Shown: positions 26,224 to 35,942, counted from the first letter of the stretch. The stretch: 41,678 nt of DNA from a candidate division BRC1 bacterium ADurb.Bin183 (GCA_002070185.1 MWCT01000018.1:1-41678), one strand, 5' to 3'. Made by a program: numbers and translations. The notes: generated by a model from the sequence alone, not told the origin.

Positions 26224-27327
26224 TCATCCTTGTCTTAATAATTTTTCATATACTTTAATCGTTCCTTGTATCATCTTCTCCGCAGTAAATAATTCTTGAA
26301 CGCGGGCTTTGCCCCTCTCAATAAAACGGCTTTGCATATCTTTATCCGAAAGAAGCCTGACAATGCATTCGCCCAGCGCCTTTGGATTGCGCGGTTGCGC
26401 AAGCAGCCCGCATTCGCCATCCAAAACAACATCCGGCACGCCGCCTGTCCGCGTCGCCACAACCGGCACACCCATGAGCAGCGCATCAACAACCGCCGTG
26501 CATAGCCCCTCTAAATGCGAGGAGAGCGCAAACAAATCCATGGAGGCATACGCCTCCCCGATATTAGAGATATGCCCCGTCAGAACCACTTTGCCCTTCA
26601 GATTCAATTCCTGAATCTTTCGCTGAAGCAGCGGACGCAATTCCCCTTCGCCCATAATTAAAAATCGCGCGCGGGGGAACCGCTCCAGCACATAAGGCGC
26701 CGCTTCAATAAGATATATCTGCCCCTTGTGATCCGTCAGCGCCGCCACATTGCCAATGAAAATTTCATCTTCTTGAATGCCATATTCTTTCCTGAAAACC
26801 ATCCCTTTGCGGATGCCCTCAAAACGCCGCGGGTCAACGCCGCTATGCACAATATCAATACGCTCATTTGGCACCCCGCCCCGAATCATAGCCTCTTTCA
26901 CGCCGTTTGAGATGGCGATGTAATGGATGCGTTTGCTTTGATATTTCAAGGCGGAGATGAGGTTGCCTCCAACGGGGAAATCCACGCGGCGCGACACAAC
27001 GACCTTAATATCCGGACGCCGCATCGTGGCAAGCCATGCAAGCGTATGCGCATGGGCGTCATGCGCATGGATAAGATTGATATTTTTTTCATCCAAAAAC
27101 GAGCCAAGACGCCAGACGGCGCGCAAATCATATTCCCCCCTCATGGGATTTTCGATGACGGAAATCCCCCGTTCTCGAAGGCGATGCGCAAGCGGCGACT
27201 CCGGCTGCGTCTGGAATAAAACATTCCATCTTTCCGTTTGCGCCAACCCTTCGCAGAGCAAAAAAGCCTGCTGTTCTCCGCCCCTCCATGTTCGCTCTGT
27301 GTCAATATGAAGAAGATTCAAACCCAT
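26224..27327 (-). CDS. Glycosyltransferase family 4 (GT-B fold)
   Basis: A 367-residue cytoplasmic or membrane-peripheral glycosyltransferase. N-terminal domain: HIDTERTWRGGEQQAFLL (a GGxE-like acceptor loop) and LIHAHDAHAHTLAWLA. C-terminal donor domain: NVAALTDHKGQIYLIEA, FLIMGEGELRPLL and the E-x7-E-like block SSHLEGLCTAVVDALLMGVP followed by VVATRTGGVPDVV. It resembles retaining GT4 enzymes of LPS core or capsule synthesis. It sits 9 bases after the epimerase gene and 3 bases before the heptose adenylyltransferase gene, so a role in heptose-containing LPS or surface glycan is reasonable. Donor and acceptor are not determined. Confidence 0.9.
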   Translation of the reverse strand: MGLNLLHIDTERTWRGGEQQAFLLCEGLAQTERWNVLFQTQPESPLAHRLRERGISVIENPMRGEYDLRAVWRLGSFLDEKNINLIHAHDAHAHTLAWLATMRRPDIKVVVSRRVDFPVGGNLISALKYQSKRIHYIAISNGVKEAMIRGGVPNERIDIVHSGVDPRRFEGIRKGMVFRKEYGIQEDEIFIGNVAALTDHKGQIYLIEAAPYVLERFPRARFLIMGEGELRPLLQRKIQELNLKGKVVLTGHISNIGEAYASMDLFALSSHLEGLCTAVVDALLMGVPVVATRTGGVPDVVLDGECGLLAQPRNPKALGECIVRLLSDKDMQSRFIERGKARVQELFTAEKMIQGTIKVYEKLLRQG

Positions 27328-27336
27328 CGCGCCCCA

Positions 27337-28287
27337 TCACAGCTCCCATTGCTCTTTATGATTCTGAAACCAATTTATTGTCCGCTCCAAACCCTCGCGA
27401 AAATGAATTATCGGCTCGTATCCTAAAAGCTCTTTTGCTTTTCGAATATCCGCCAATGAATGCAACACATCGCCCGCGCGGTTGGAATGAAAAGTCGGCT
27501 TAATATCCTTTCCAAGAATTTCATTGATTACGGAAACCAGCTCCAAAAGCGAAGTCTTTGCCCCGCAGGCGATATTGATAGTTTCGCCGACAGCGCCGGA
27601 CGCTTTGCAGGCGAGCAAATTTGCCGCAACATTATTTTCAACATAAGTGAAGTCGCGCGATTGAGACCCGTCGCCATTTACCGGCGGCGGGGTATTGTTG
27701 AGAATGCAGGCAACAAATTTGGGGATGACCGCGCTGTATTGAGATGTCGGGTCTTGATTTGGACCAAAGACGTTGAAATATCTTAAAGAGACCGTTTCGA
27801 GTCCATAACACTCATAAAAAGCGCGGCAATAAAATTCCCCCGCAAGTTTTGAAACAGCGTAAGGCGAACGAGGTTTCGGCGCAAGCGTTTCCACTTTGGG
27901 CGAAATGTTTATATTCCCATAAGCCGAAGATGATGCCGCATATATTAAACGCCTGATTTTTGCATCGCGCGCGGCGACTAAAAGATTGACCGTTGCTGTC
28001 ACATTAGCGTCGTTGGAACGGACAGGATTTTCAACCGAGCGCGGGACAGAAGGTATCGCCGCTTGATGAAGAACATAATCCACATCGCAAACCGCCCGAC
28101 GGCATACGTCGGAATCTGTCAACGTCCCCTCAATAAAATCAATTTTTGAAAGATACGGCTCGATGTTGATACGCTTGCCAGTTGAAAAATCATCCACCGC
28201 TCGGATGCTTTCCCCCTGCTCAACAAGCATTCTCACAATATTCGACCCGATGAATCCCGCTCCGCCGGTGACAAGATAATTTGCCAA
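27337..28287 (-). CDS. NAD-dependent nucleotide-sugar epimerase (extended SDR; WbpP/GalE-like)
   Basis: A 316-residue extended short-chain dehydrogenase. The NAD-binding GxxGxxG is VTGGAGFIGSNIV. The catalytic Ser-Tyr-Lys set is present as AASSSAYG and PYAVSKLAGE. LHQAAIPSVPRSVENP is the pattern seen in UDP-GlcNAc/GalNAc 4-epimerases of the WbpP/VipB group. SLRYFNVFGPNQDPTSQYSA and GDGSQSRDFTYVENN are further matches. It supplies sugar nucleotides for the glycosyltransferase directly downstream. It is the first gene of a four-gene operon ending at the PASTA gene and is transcribed divergently from the GT39-TPR gene. Substrate is inferred, not shown. Confidence 0.9.
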   Translation of the reverse strand: MANYLVTGGAGFIGSNIVRMLVEQGESIRAVDDFSTGKRINIEPYLSKIDFIEGTLTDSDVCRRAVCDVDYVLHQAAIPSVPRSVENPVRSNDANVTATVNLLVAARDAKIRRLIYAASSSAYGNINISPKVETLAPKPRSPYAVSKLAGEFYCRAFYECYGLETVSLRYFNVFGPNQDPTSQYSAVIPKFVACILNNTPPPVNGDGSQSRDFTYVENNVAANLLACKASGAVGETINIACGAKTSLLELVSVINEILGKDIKPTFHSNRAGDVLHSLADIRKAKELLGYEPIIHFREGLERTINWFQNHKEQWEL

Positions 28288-28441
28288 TCTTTTCCCCTTT
28301 TTATCTCCGAATAAATTAAATGAACATAAAGGTTTGGAATTATTCGATTCAAGGATATTATGAAGCAGGACAATTTATATTGACTTTGCCAGACACTCCT
28401 TTTGTTAACTTTGATTATAAAATCGAGGAAGATGATAAACA

Positions 28442-31270
28442 GTGAAAAGCAGGGATTTGATTCTATTTCTTCTAATCGGATTTTTGGGGGCGTTCATAAG
28501 ACTTCATGGTCTTAAAACCGCAGAAATGGGCGCCGATGCGGTTATTTCTATTGAATCGGCAAAACAACCTGATTTGCATTCGACGCTTAACCATATTCGA
28601 CAAAAGCATCAAGGGGCTGCCCCTTTGGATTTTGTCATCCTTCATTATTGGATTAAATTTTTCGGGGATTCAAACTTAATAGTTCAATTACCATCTGTAA
28701 TATGGGCTTTATTAAGTCTGGCTCTTGTATATCAATTATCCCGCAAAATTTTCAATACCAAAACAGCAATATATGCCCTATTGCTAATGTCAATATCGCC
28801 GCTTCATGTATATTTCAGTCAGGAAGCGCGTTATTATTCATTGTTAATTTTTGCAACATTATTATGCGTTTTTTCATTCTGTAAATTTCTTGAAAAGCCG
28901 AACTTGAAATACTCGATTATTTTATTTGGCTCTTTGGCAATGGGGCTGTATTCGCATTATTATATTTTGCTATTAATATTTATTTTTGGTTTATGGCTTT
29001 TATATAAAACGTTTATTGATAAAACTTTTAAAATACATGTTTTAATAAAATTTATTATTACGAGCGCGTTATCAACATTGCTATTCATGCCATGGTTTTT
29101 TTTCAAAGCAGCAAAAGAATATGCCTATGGAACAAAATTTACTTATACCGAAAGTTTAAATGTCGCTCTTTGTTCTTTGGTTCAATTCACCGGAACACAC
29201 TTTATCAATTACAAAATTGACTACGTCCCCTTTATTTTGGGAGCCTTATTTTTCGCAGGCGGAGTTTTATACATTCTTAAAAATAAAAATCTATCGAATT
29301 TAATTCTATTTATCATATCTTTTCTTTTTATATCTATTTATATCATATGCCTCAAATATCAGTATTATCCAACAACAAGGCAATGGATTAATATACTTCC
29401 TTTTTTCATTATCGTTCAGGCTGGCGGAATGGCGGCTTTTTTTAGCTGGTTGAAAAAACGCGCCATTCATTGGGGAAGCAATCTACTTAAAATTTTGCAT
29501 ATATTGGTTTTGTTCTTGTTATTGTGGGGTCCGGCAAAACAACTTTATGATTATAAAAGAGGTCCGACAACATTCATATCTTTAATGGAGATGTCGAAAA
29601 AAGGTTTAACAAACAAAGATACGCTTGTGGGGATCGGGCTTTCGTCCTCTGATGCGACAGAACATTTGCTTTATGCCAACACTCGCTTGAATGTTGTTAA
29701 GGATGTGTTGTATGTTTCTAAATGGCTTGAATCATATTCTTCCGAAGCAAAGCATGAAAACAAATTTAAAAAAATCGTTTTTGTTTCAAGCGATAAAGCC
29801 GCTGCCGCCAAAGGGAATGTTCATTTTCAACCGCCTTGGTATTATTATTTCCCCGAAGCAACAGATGAATCGGATGAAGAACAATTGATGCGCTTTATTG
29901 ACCTGCAAAAGGATATATTAAAAAACCTTGAAAACAAAAATATCAACCCTCGTTTATTCCCCTCAGATATAATGCTAAAAATATCTCAAGCATATCTTTA
30001 CCTTGGCGATACGCAAGAAGCCATAAATTTATTAGAAAAAGCTATTCAGTATAATCCGCTCAGACGCGATGCGCATGCGGAATATGCGGCGATTCTTGAG
30101 ACGTTAGGGCAAATGGACAAAGCCGAACAACAATGGCGCGCGGCAGTAAGAGCCGTTCCGCCCAATTCTGAAGACCGGTTTAGATTAGCCAAAATTCTTA
30201 AAGAAAAAAATCAAATCAATGAGGCAGAGCAACTATTAAGGGACGCAATTAAACTTAAACAAGACCACCAATGGGCGATTGCTTTATTAAGACAAATACT
30301 AATTGATACCAACCGCATGGATGAGGCAAACAAATGGAAAAAATATCTATTATCGCTGCCCGAAATATCTGATGAAATCAATTTGACCATTAAGTTCCAA
30401 GACTCTGACGATGACTTGATGCAGTATATAAGAAAGAAAGGCAAAGAAGGAACTCTTGTTATTGCAGTGGGATTTTTGGACGATGATATCTTTATTCGCG
30501 ATGCCATGCTTGGCTCCGGCAATAAAGAGCAAAACATACGATTGGGCGCCATCAGAGATATTGCCGCAATAGCAAAATCCGGCTCGCCATTTGGAAAAGA
30601 ACATCAGGTATTGTTCGTTTCATCTGAAAAATTGGATGAGAGCACAACGTTTACCTTTGAATTGTGTGGCTCCCTTTGGGTCGCGTCCGCGGATTATTTA
30701 TATTCTGATTGGCAAACAGTAATTAAAGATGGGCTTGTATTCAAGACCAAGTTTCATGAAATCCATAAAAAAATTGTTAATAAAAATAAAATTGCTTGGG
30801 ATTCAGCTCTCATTGCGGACTTAATCTCACAACTGCCCGATGGCGATAAAATAGCTGAACCGTGGTATAAAAATGCTGCAGAGTTATCGCCCGATGTTGC
30901 CTATTTTGCATTTTTATATGCCAGAAACCTTCTTAATAACAACAAACCGGATGATGCATTAAATCAAATTTCGCGTATTGAATTATTAGAATCAAAAAGA
31001 GCGGACACGGAATATATTAAAGCAGAAGCGCTGGCTCTCAAAGGAGATTATGAAGGCGCTATTAATTCCTTTAAACAAATCATGGAATTAAATCAAAACC
31101 ATGAAAAGGCAATACAACGATGCGCCGAAATCTTTGATAGCATCCAACGCTCGGATGAGGCTTTATTTTATTGGAAAAGACTGTATGACGTTACAAAAAA
31201 TAAAAGCGTCAAACAAAAAGCCTTTGAGAAAATCATCAAAAAGGAAGCCGCAAAACAGGCGGCTCCTTGA
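28442..31270 (+). CDS. GT39 (PMT/ArnT-like) glycosyltransferase with long TPR C terminus
   Basis: A 942-residue membrane protein. The first 365 residues carry about ten hydrophobic segments and GT39 features: an acidic residue pair in the first loop (EMGADAVISIE) and SPLHVYFSQEARYYSLL. Such enzymes transfer a sugar from a polyprenyl-phosphate donor outside the inner membrane. The remaining 570 residues are soluble, with TPR units near 510-620 (DTQEAINLLEKAIQYNPLRR; AEQQWRAAVRAVPPN) and 830-925 (GDYEGAINSFKQIMELNQNH). The start is GTG 28442; GAGGA lies about 12 bases upstream, longer than ideal. The gene is visibly more A+T-rich than its neighbours, with many TTA and ATA codons, suggesting separate ancestry or relaxed codon use. 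Confidence 0.83.
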   Translation: MKSRDLILFLLIGFLGAFIRLHGLKTAEMGADAVISIESAKQPDLHSTLNHIRQKHQGAAPLDFVILHYWIKFFGDSNLIVQLPSVIWALLSLALVYQLSRKIFNTKTAIYALLLMSISPLHVYFSQEARYYSLLIFATLLCVFSFCKFLEKPNLKYSIILFGSLAMGLYSHYYILLLIFIFGLWLLYKTFIDKTFKIHVLIKFIITSALSTLLFMPWFFFKAAKEYAYGTKFTYTESLNVALCSLVQFTGTHFINYKIDYVPFILGALFFAGGVLYILKNKNLSNLILFIISFLFISIYIICLKYQYYPTTRQWINILPFFIIVQAGGMAAFFSWLKKRAIHWGSNLLKILHILVLFLLLWGPAKQLYDYKRGPTTFISLMEMSKKGLTNKDTLVGIGLSSSDATEHLLYANTRLNVVKDVLYVSKWLESYSSEAKHENKFKKIVFVSSDKAAAAKGNVHFQPPWYYYFPEATDESDEEQLMRFIDLQKDILKNLENKNINPRLFPSDIMLKISQAYLYLGDTQEAINLLEKAIQYNPLRRDAHAEYAAILETLGQMDKAEQQWRAAVRAVPPNSEDRFRLAKILKEKNQINEAEQLLRDAIKLKQDHQWAIALLRQILIDTNRMDEANKWKKYLLSLPEISDEINLTIKFQDSDDDLMQYIRKKGKEGTLVIAVGFLDDDIFIRDAMLGSGNKEQNIRLGAIRDIAAIAKSGSPFGKEHQVLFVSSEKLDESTTFTFELCGSLWVASADYLYSDWQTVIKDGLVFKTKFHEIHKKIVNKNKIAWDSALIADLISQLPDGDKIAEPWYKNAAELSPDVAYFAFLYARNLLNNNKPDDALNQISRIELLESKRADTEYIKAEALALKGDYEGAINSFKQIMELNQNHEKAIQRCAEIFDSIQRSDEALFYWKRLYDVTKNKSVKQKAFEKIIKKEAAKQAAP

Positions 31271-31279
31271 TATTGGCTG

Positions 31280-32572
31280 CTATCCCCGTTTTTCCAGCGG
31301 GATATAATCGCGTTGTTTATTGCCGATATAAATCTGGCGCGGACGCATGATACGGGAGGATGCGTCCAGATGTTGCTCCCGCCATTGCGCAATCCAGCCC
31401 GGCAGCCGTCCGATGGCAAACATGACAGTGAACATTTCAACGGGAATGCCCATAGCGCGCAGGATGATGCCGCTGTAAAAATCCACATTTGGGTAAAGCC
31501 CCCGCTCTTGAAAAAAGGAATCCTTCAGCGCCAATTCCTCCAACTTAAGCGCAATATCCAAAAGCGGGTCGTTAACGCCAAGTGTGGCAAGAACCTTGTC
31601 GCATTGTTTCTTGATAACCCGCGCGCGCGGATCATAACTTTTATATACGCGGTGACCAAAGCCCATCAGGCGGAAGGAGCTATTCTTATCCTTTGCCATT
31701 TTGATGCAATCCTCCGGCGAGATATTCCCCGTATGGATGGATTGAAGCATCTCAATAACCGCCGTATTCGCGCCTCCATGAAGCGGTCCCCAAAGGGCGC
31801 AAACGCCCGCCGCGCAGGAGGCAAAAAGATTGGCGCGGCTGGAGCCGACCATTCTTACGGTTGATGTGCTGCAGTTCTGCTCGTGGTCAGCGTGGAGGAT
31901 TAAAAGCAGATTCAAGGCATCTTCCACCGCCGGGTCAACCTGATAAAGTTCATAAGGCTCGGAAAACATCATATGCAAAAAGTTGGCGCAATAGCGCAGC
32001 TTCGGATGCGGAGCGATAAAAGGACGCCCCCTTGAACTGCGGTAGGAATAGGCGGCAATAGTCCTGATTTTACTGATGAGACGCGCTGCGGCATCCTCAA
32101 AAACATCCTCCTCGTGAATGGTGAAAAATTGCGGATAAAAACAGGATAGGGCGTTTATCATAGCGGAAAGAATTGCCATCGGAGGCGCCGTAATAGGAAA
32201 GCCCTCAAAGTGGTATTTCATTGCCTCATGGATGGCGGCGTTTTCTGTTAGCTTTTTGCTGAAGGCGGCTAACTCTTTTTTATTCGGAAGTTTTCCGAAA
32301 ATAAGCAACCATGCCACTTCGACAAAGTTAGGTTTTTCCGTGTCGAATTGTTCAATAGGGATGCCGCGATATCGCAGGATGCCCTTCTCGCCGTCAATGT
32401 ATGTAATGGCGCTTTTGCAGCTGCCCACATTGGCGTAGCTCGGGTCGTATGCGACGCAACCCGTTTGGGCGCGGAGGTTGGTCATATCAATCGCCTTTTC
32501 GCCCTCCGTTCCCGTGAAAATGGCAAATTCATAAACTTTTCCGTCAATAGTCAAAGCGGCTTTATCGGACAT
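31280..32572 (-). CDS. gltA: Citrate synthase (type I)
   Basis: A 430-residue enzyme joining acetyl-CoA and oxaloacetate, cytoplasmic, first step of the TCA cycle; full length for the hexameric bacterial type. Catalytic regions are visible: the His in WGPLHGGANTAVIEML, the His in FGHRVYKSYDPRARVIK, and the Asp in NVDFYSGIILRAMGIP. The N-terminal FTGTEGEKAIDMTNL and CKSAITYIDGEKGILRYRG are also typical. AAGGAGAGG precedes the ATG. It is the last gene of a tight minus-strand run (symporter, ACT protein, acyl-CoA ligase, citrate synthase; gaps 21, 1 and 15 bases), which suggests feeding of imported or degraded acids into acetyl-CoA. Confidence 0.95.
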   Translation of the reverse strand: MSDKAALTIDGKVYEFAIFTGTEGEKAIDMTNLRAQTGCVAYDPSYANVGSCKSAITYIDGEKGILRYRGIPIEQFDTEKPNFVEVAWLLIFGKLPNKKELAAFSKKLTENAAIHEAMKYHFEGFPITAPPMAILSAMINALSCFYPQFFTIHEEDVFEDAAARLISKIRTIAAYSYRSSRGRPFIAPHPKLRYCANFLHMMFSEPYELYQVDPAVEDALNLLLILHADHEQNCSTSTVRMVGSSRANLFASCAAGVCALWGPLHGGANTAVIEMLQSIHTGNISPEDCIKMAKDKNSSFRLMGFGHRVYKSYDPRARVIKKQCDKVLATLGVNDPLLDIALKLEELALKDSFFQERGLYPNVDFYSGIILRAMGIPVEMFTVMFAIGRLPGWIAQWREQHLDASSRIMRPRQIYIGNKQRDYIPLEKRG

Positions 32573-32587
32573 TGAACCTCTCCTTTT

Positions 32588-33898
32588 TTATTTCGCGCGC
32601 AAATCTAAAACGCGTTTTGCCTTCCCCTCAAAACGCTCCAGCGATTTGGGTTCAACCATTTTTATGCGGCAATCGAGATTTAATTCATTTTTTAATTTGT
32701 AATGTATCTCCTCCTCCAGATGTTTTAGCTTTCGCATCTCATCATGGAAGATTTCCTCCGTAACCTCGACTTGAATTTCCACTTCATCCAGCGCGCCGCG
32801 CCGCGTGAGGACAATCTGATAATGCGGCTTTGTGTGCTCGATGCCCAGCAGCACGCCTTCAATCTGGGTCGGGAAAACATTAACACCGCGGATGATGAGC
32901 ATATCGTCCGAGCGCCCCCGCACTTTTTCCATCCGAACGCCTGTGCGTCCGCAGGGGCACGGCTCGTAAAAAAGCCGAGAAAGGTCGCGGGAACGATAAC
33001 GCAATACAGGCACCGCCTGTTTGGTCAAAGTTGTCAAAACAATCTCTCCAACAGCGCCCGGTTCAACCGGCTGCTCAGTTTCAGGGTCAATCATCTCAAT
33101 GATGAATTGATCCTCGGCAACATGCATCCCCTTGCGTTCAAGGCACTCATATGAAACGCCGGGTCCCATGACCTCGCTCATACCATAATTATCCGTCGCA
33201 AAGAGACCAAGGTCTGTGTCAATCTGCTTGCGAATCGCCTCAGACCATGGCTCGCCGCCAAAAAGCCCCCACTTGAGCGACAAGTCTTCTGGCTTCACAC
33301 CTTCATCTTTCATGATTTCAGCAATGCGAAGGGCATAGGTCGGCGTGCTGATAAGCGCCGTGCTTTTAAAGTCGCGCATGAATTTAATCTGACGGGCGGT
33401 GTTGCCGCTGGAAATCGGAATCACAAGCGCGCCCACGCGTTCTAAACCTCCGTGCAAGCCGAATCCGCCCGTGAACAACCCATAGCCAAAACTCACTTGG
33501 GCAATGTCGTGAGAGCTAACCCCCGCCGCCGTCACAAGCCGAGCGCAAAGGTTCGACCAGACATCAAGGTCGCCCCGCGTATATCCGGCTATGCTCGATT
33601 TGCCTGTGGTTGTTCCCGAAGAACCTTGAACCCGCACAACCTCATTCAACGGCACTGCAAACATCCCAAAAGGATAATTATCCATGAAGTCCTTTTTGGT
33701 CGTGAAAGGAAGGAGCCGCAAATCCTCCAGCGTTCGGACATCCTCCGGCGATATTTTCCTTTCCTGCATTTTTTTGCGATAATACGGAAGCTTGTTGAAA
33801 AGGCGTTTGACCTGTTCTTTGAGAAGTTCCAGTTGGTGGCTTTCGAGAGTGGGGCGGTCAATCGCTTCCCATCGCGGATCCCACAGTTTTTGAGTCAT
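32588..33898 (-). CDS. paaK: Phenylacetate-CoA ligase (PaaK-type AMP-forming)
   Basis: A 436-residue adenylate-forming ligase that activates phenylacetate or a related aryl acid to its CoA thioester. Motifs: VQGSSGTTTGKSSIAGYT, TDNYGMSEVMGPGVSYEC, the Cys-containing YEPCPCGRTGVRMEKVRGR and DDMLIIRGVNVFPTQIE. The last two are typical of PaaK. Length matches the family once the start is set at ATG 33898, which has GAGGA eight bases upstream; upstream in-frame codons would run into the ACT gene. The start nearly overlaps the ACT stop (33900). In many anaerobes such ACT-PaaK pairs accompany aryl-pyruvate oxidation; the oxidoreductase itself is not in this window. Confidence 0.93.
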   Translation of the reverse strand: MTQKLWDPRWEAIDRPTLESHQLELLKEQVKRLFNKLPYYRKKMQERKISPEDVRTLEDLRLLPFTTKKDFMDNYPFGMFAVPLNEVVRVQGSSGTTTGKSSIAGYTRGDLDVWSNLCARLVTAAGVSSHDIAQVSFGYGLFTGGFGLHGGLERVGALVIPISSGNTARQIKFMRDFKSTALISTPTYALRIAEIMKDEGVKPEDLSLKWGLFGGEPWSEAIRKQIDTDLGLFATDNYGMSEVMGPGVSYECLERKGMHVAEDQFIIEMIDPETEQPVEPGAVGEIVLTTLTKQAVPVLRYRSRDLSRLFYEPCPCGRTGVRMEKVRGRSDDMLIIRGVNVFPTQIEGVLLGIEHTKPHYQIVLTRRGALDEVEIQVEVTEEIFHDEMRKLKHLEEEIHYKLKNELNLDCRIKMVEPKSLERFEGKAKRVLDLRAK

Positions 33899-33899
33899 A

Positions 33900-34316
33900 T
33901 TATAAATCCTCTTGTTTGATAGTTTCCACTCCGACTTTATGGAGCAGTTCAATTCCCTTTTCAATGTGGTCAAGGTTGAAAACAATCAAAGTGTCCGCAA
34001 TGGCATAGAGATACTCCACATTAATCTCCGCCTTGCTGAAGGCGTCAAGCACACCAGCAAGCCCGCCGGGCTCATGCGGAACCTTCACACAAATGACCTC
34101 ATTTTCGCGCACGGTGAATCCAGCCTCTTTGAGAATCTGATGCGCCATCTGATAACGTTTGCAAATCAGACGGAAAATGCCGTAATCCTCCGTGTCTGCG
34201 ATAGAAAATCCAAAGATGTTGATGCCCTTGTCTCCAAGAGTTTTGCAAATCTCTGCCAGCCTTCCTGTTCGGTTCTCGATAAAAACCGCCAGTTGTATCA
34301 GAGTGTTCTTTTTCAT
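33900..34316 (-). CDS. Double ACT-domain protein
   Basis: A 138-residue protein made of two ACT repeats. Repeat one is about residues 6-65 (LAVFIENRTGRLAEICKTLG, NIFGFSIADTEDYGIFRLIC). Repeat two is about 72-135 (VICVKVPHEPGGLAGVLDAF, INVEYLYAIADTLIVFNLD). ACT domains bind amino acids and regulate partner enzymes. It is immediately upstream of paaK with one base between stop and start, so an aromatic amino-acid-responsive role for that ligase is plausible. The symporter gene lies 21 bases upstream on the same strand. No catalytic domain is present. Confidence 0.9.
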   Translation of the reverse strand: MKKNTLIQLAVFIENRTGRLAEICKTLGDKGINIFGFSIADTEDYGIFRLICKRYQMAHQILKEAGFTVRENEVICVKVPHEPGGLAGVLDAFSKAEINVEYLYAIADTLIVFNLDHIEKGIELLHKVGVETIKQEDL

Positions 34317-34337
34317 GATAAACTCCTTGAAAGGATT

Positions 34338-35942
34338 TTATTCGGACGTCTCAAAGGCATAATCAACATGTTCCTTCGGCAGGGGCGGCGTCAAAAGGCT
34401 CACAATCGGGAAGATAATCAGCGGAGCCAGCATCGCAGCCGAACCCATAACCGACGTCATCGCCTTGCCGTAAATTTTGTATCCGACAATATTAATGAGC
34501 AGGGCGGCAATCATACTGACCCAAACAGCGGCTGCCGTTCCGCGTTTCCAGAATAACCCATAAAGATACGGCGCAAGAAAACAGCCCGCTACAACACCCC
34601 AAGCAACGGACATTAAATCCACAATGACAGCAAATTGATTCTTGGCGATAACCACAGATGCGATAACAAAAACCGCGCATAAAATGCGCATGATAATAAG
34701 CGCCGATTTTTTACGCTCCTCGTGCGCGCCGCGCCCCTGATATAAATCAATCGCAATAGCTGAACTCGAAACCAGAACCAGACCCGAAAGCGTGGACATC
34801 GAAGCGGAAAGAATAAGCAGCAAAACAATCGTTGTCAGACTGCGAGGCGTAAAATTCTGCAACATTGTCGGAATGAGCGCATCCACATTGAGGGCAGGCG
34901 GCGTTCCCTTCATAGGAAGCACAACAGTATTGATAACCCCATTGGCTGTTTGAATAGTCTCTGATTCTCCCGGACTGAAAAAGATGTGGGTCAACGCCCC
35001 GCAATAATAAGCCACAAAGGCGATAATCAGCGAAAAAATAGTCGTCACGATGATGGCTTTTGGTATGATGCTTTTATCCTTGATGGCATAATATTTTTGA
35101 ACCATTTGAGGCAATCCCCAAGGACCGAGACTGGTCAGCATAACAAGACTCAAAAGCATGACCCATCCCGGCACCGGCGGCTTTGCCGGCGGCGCAGGTT
35201 TGGCAACCTCCTTTGCCTTCTCCGCATCGGAAGAGGCGGCGGGACTCTGCTGCGCAGCAACGGGCGGTTTGGGTTGATGAAGCTCAAAACGCTCGCGTTG
35301 CAAGCGGTTGGCATTGGTGAGCCCTCCCGCCGCATTTATGAAAAAGAAAACCATAAGCAAGGCGCCCACAATCATAATTGTCCCCTGAATCATGTCGGCA
35401 ATATTGATGGAGTGATATCCGCCCATAATCAGATAGATGCCCGTCAACACTGCCATGAAATAAAGCGCAAAATCAAAAGAGAGATTTAAGTTTTGCTGAA
35501 AAAGGATGCTCAAACCCTGATATACAGAAGCCGAATAAGGGATGAGAAAAATGAAAATAATAATCGCCGCCATCGGTTTCAAAAGCGGACTTTTATAACG
35601 CGCCTCCATAAACTCCGGCATTGTCATAACATTCAAACGGGCGGTCATGGCGCGTGTCCTTTTGGCGAGCACAAACCACGCCAGCGTTGTCCCAAGAAAC
35701 ACATTGCCCAACGAAATCCATAAAACATTCATGCCGAATTTCCATCCAAGGTTGCCTGCAAACCCCACAAAAATGACCGCGCTGAAATACGTTGTGCCAT
35801 ACGAAAACGCCGATAGCCAAGGTCCCAGATTGCGCCCCGCAAGAAAAAAATCAGCCATATTCTTCGTCCTGCGCATCCCAACATACCCAAGGTAAATCAT
35901 GGCGATAACAAAAGCGATGACGGCAATGTAAGTTCCAGTCAT
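34338..35942 (-). CDS. Sodium:solute symporter (SSS family) with Pro/Ala-rich loop
   Basis: A 534-residue inner-membrane transporter with about 12-13 helices. SSS features include DFFLAGRNLGPWLSAFSYG with TTYFSAVIF, GLPQMVQKYYAIKD, and LILSASMSTLSGLVLVSSSA with IAIDLY, which carries the sodium-site Ser residues. Residues about 211-258 are an unusual soluble insertion rich in Pro, Ala and Lys (e.g. EKAKEVAKPAPPAKPP) between helices. The substrate cannot be read directly. Its place at the head of an operon with an ACT protein, an aryl-CoA ligase and citrate synthase suggests a carboxylate or amino acid. A 10-bp palindrome lies 30 bases upstream of the start and may be an operator. Confidence 0.88.
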   Translation of the reverse strand: MTGTYIAVIAFVIAMIYLGYVGMRRTKNMADFFLAGRNLGPWLSAFSYGTTYFSAVIFVGFAGNLGWKFGMNVLWISLGNVFLGTTLAWFVLAKRTRAMTARLNVMTMPEFMEARYKSPLLKPMAAIIIFIFLIPYSASVYQGLSILFQQNLNLSFDFALYFMAVLTGIYLIMGGYHSINIADMIQGTIMIVGALLMVFFFINAAGGLTNANRLQRERFELHQPKPPVAAQQSPAASSDAEKAKEVAKPAPPAKPPVPGWVMLLSLVMLTSLGPWGLPQMVQKYYAIKDKSIIPKAIIVTTIFSLIIAFVAYYCGALTHIFFSPGESETIQTANGVINTVVLPMKGTPPALNVDALIPTMLQNFTPRSLTTIVLLLILSASMSTLSGLVLVSSSAIAIDLYQGRGAHEERKKSALIIMRILCAVFVIASVVIAKNQFAVIVDLMSVAWGVVAGCFLAPYLYGLFWKRGTAAAVWVSMIAALLINIVGYKIYGKAMTSVMGSAAMLAPLIIFPIVSLLTPPLPKEHVDYAFETSE

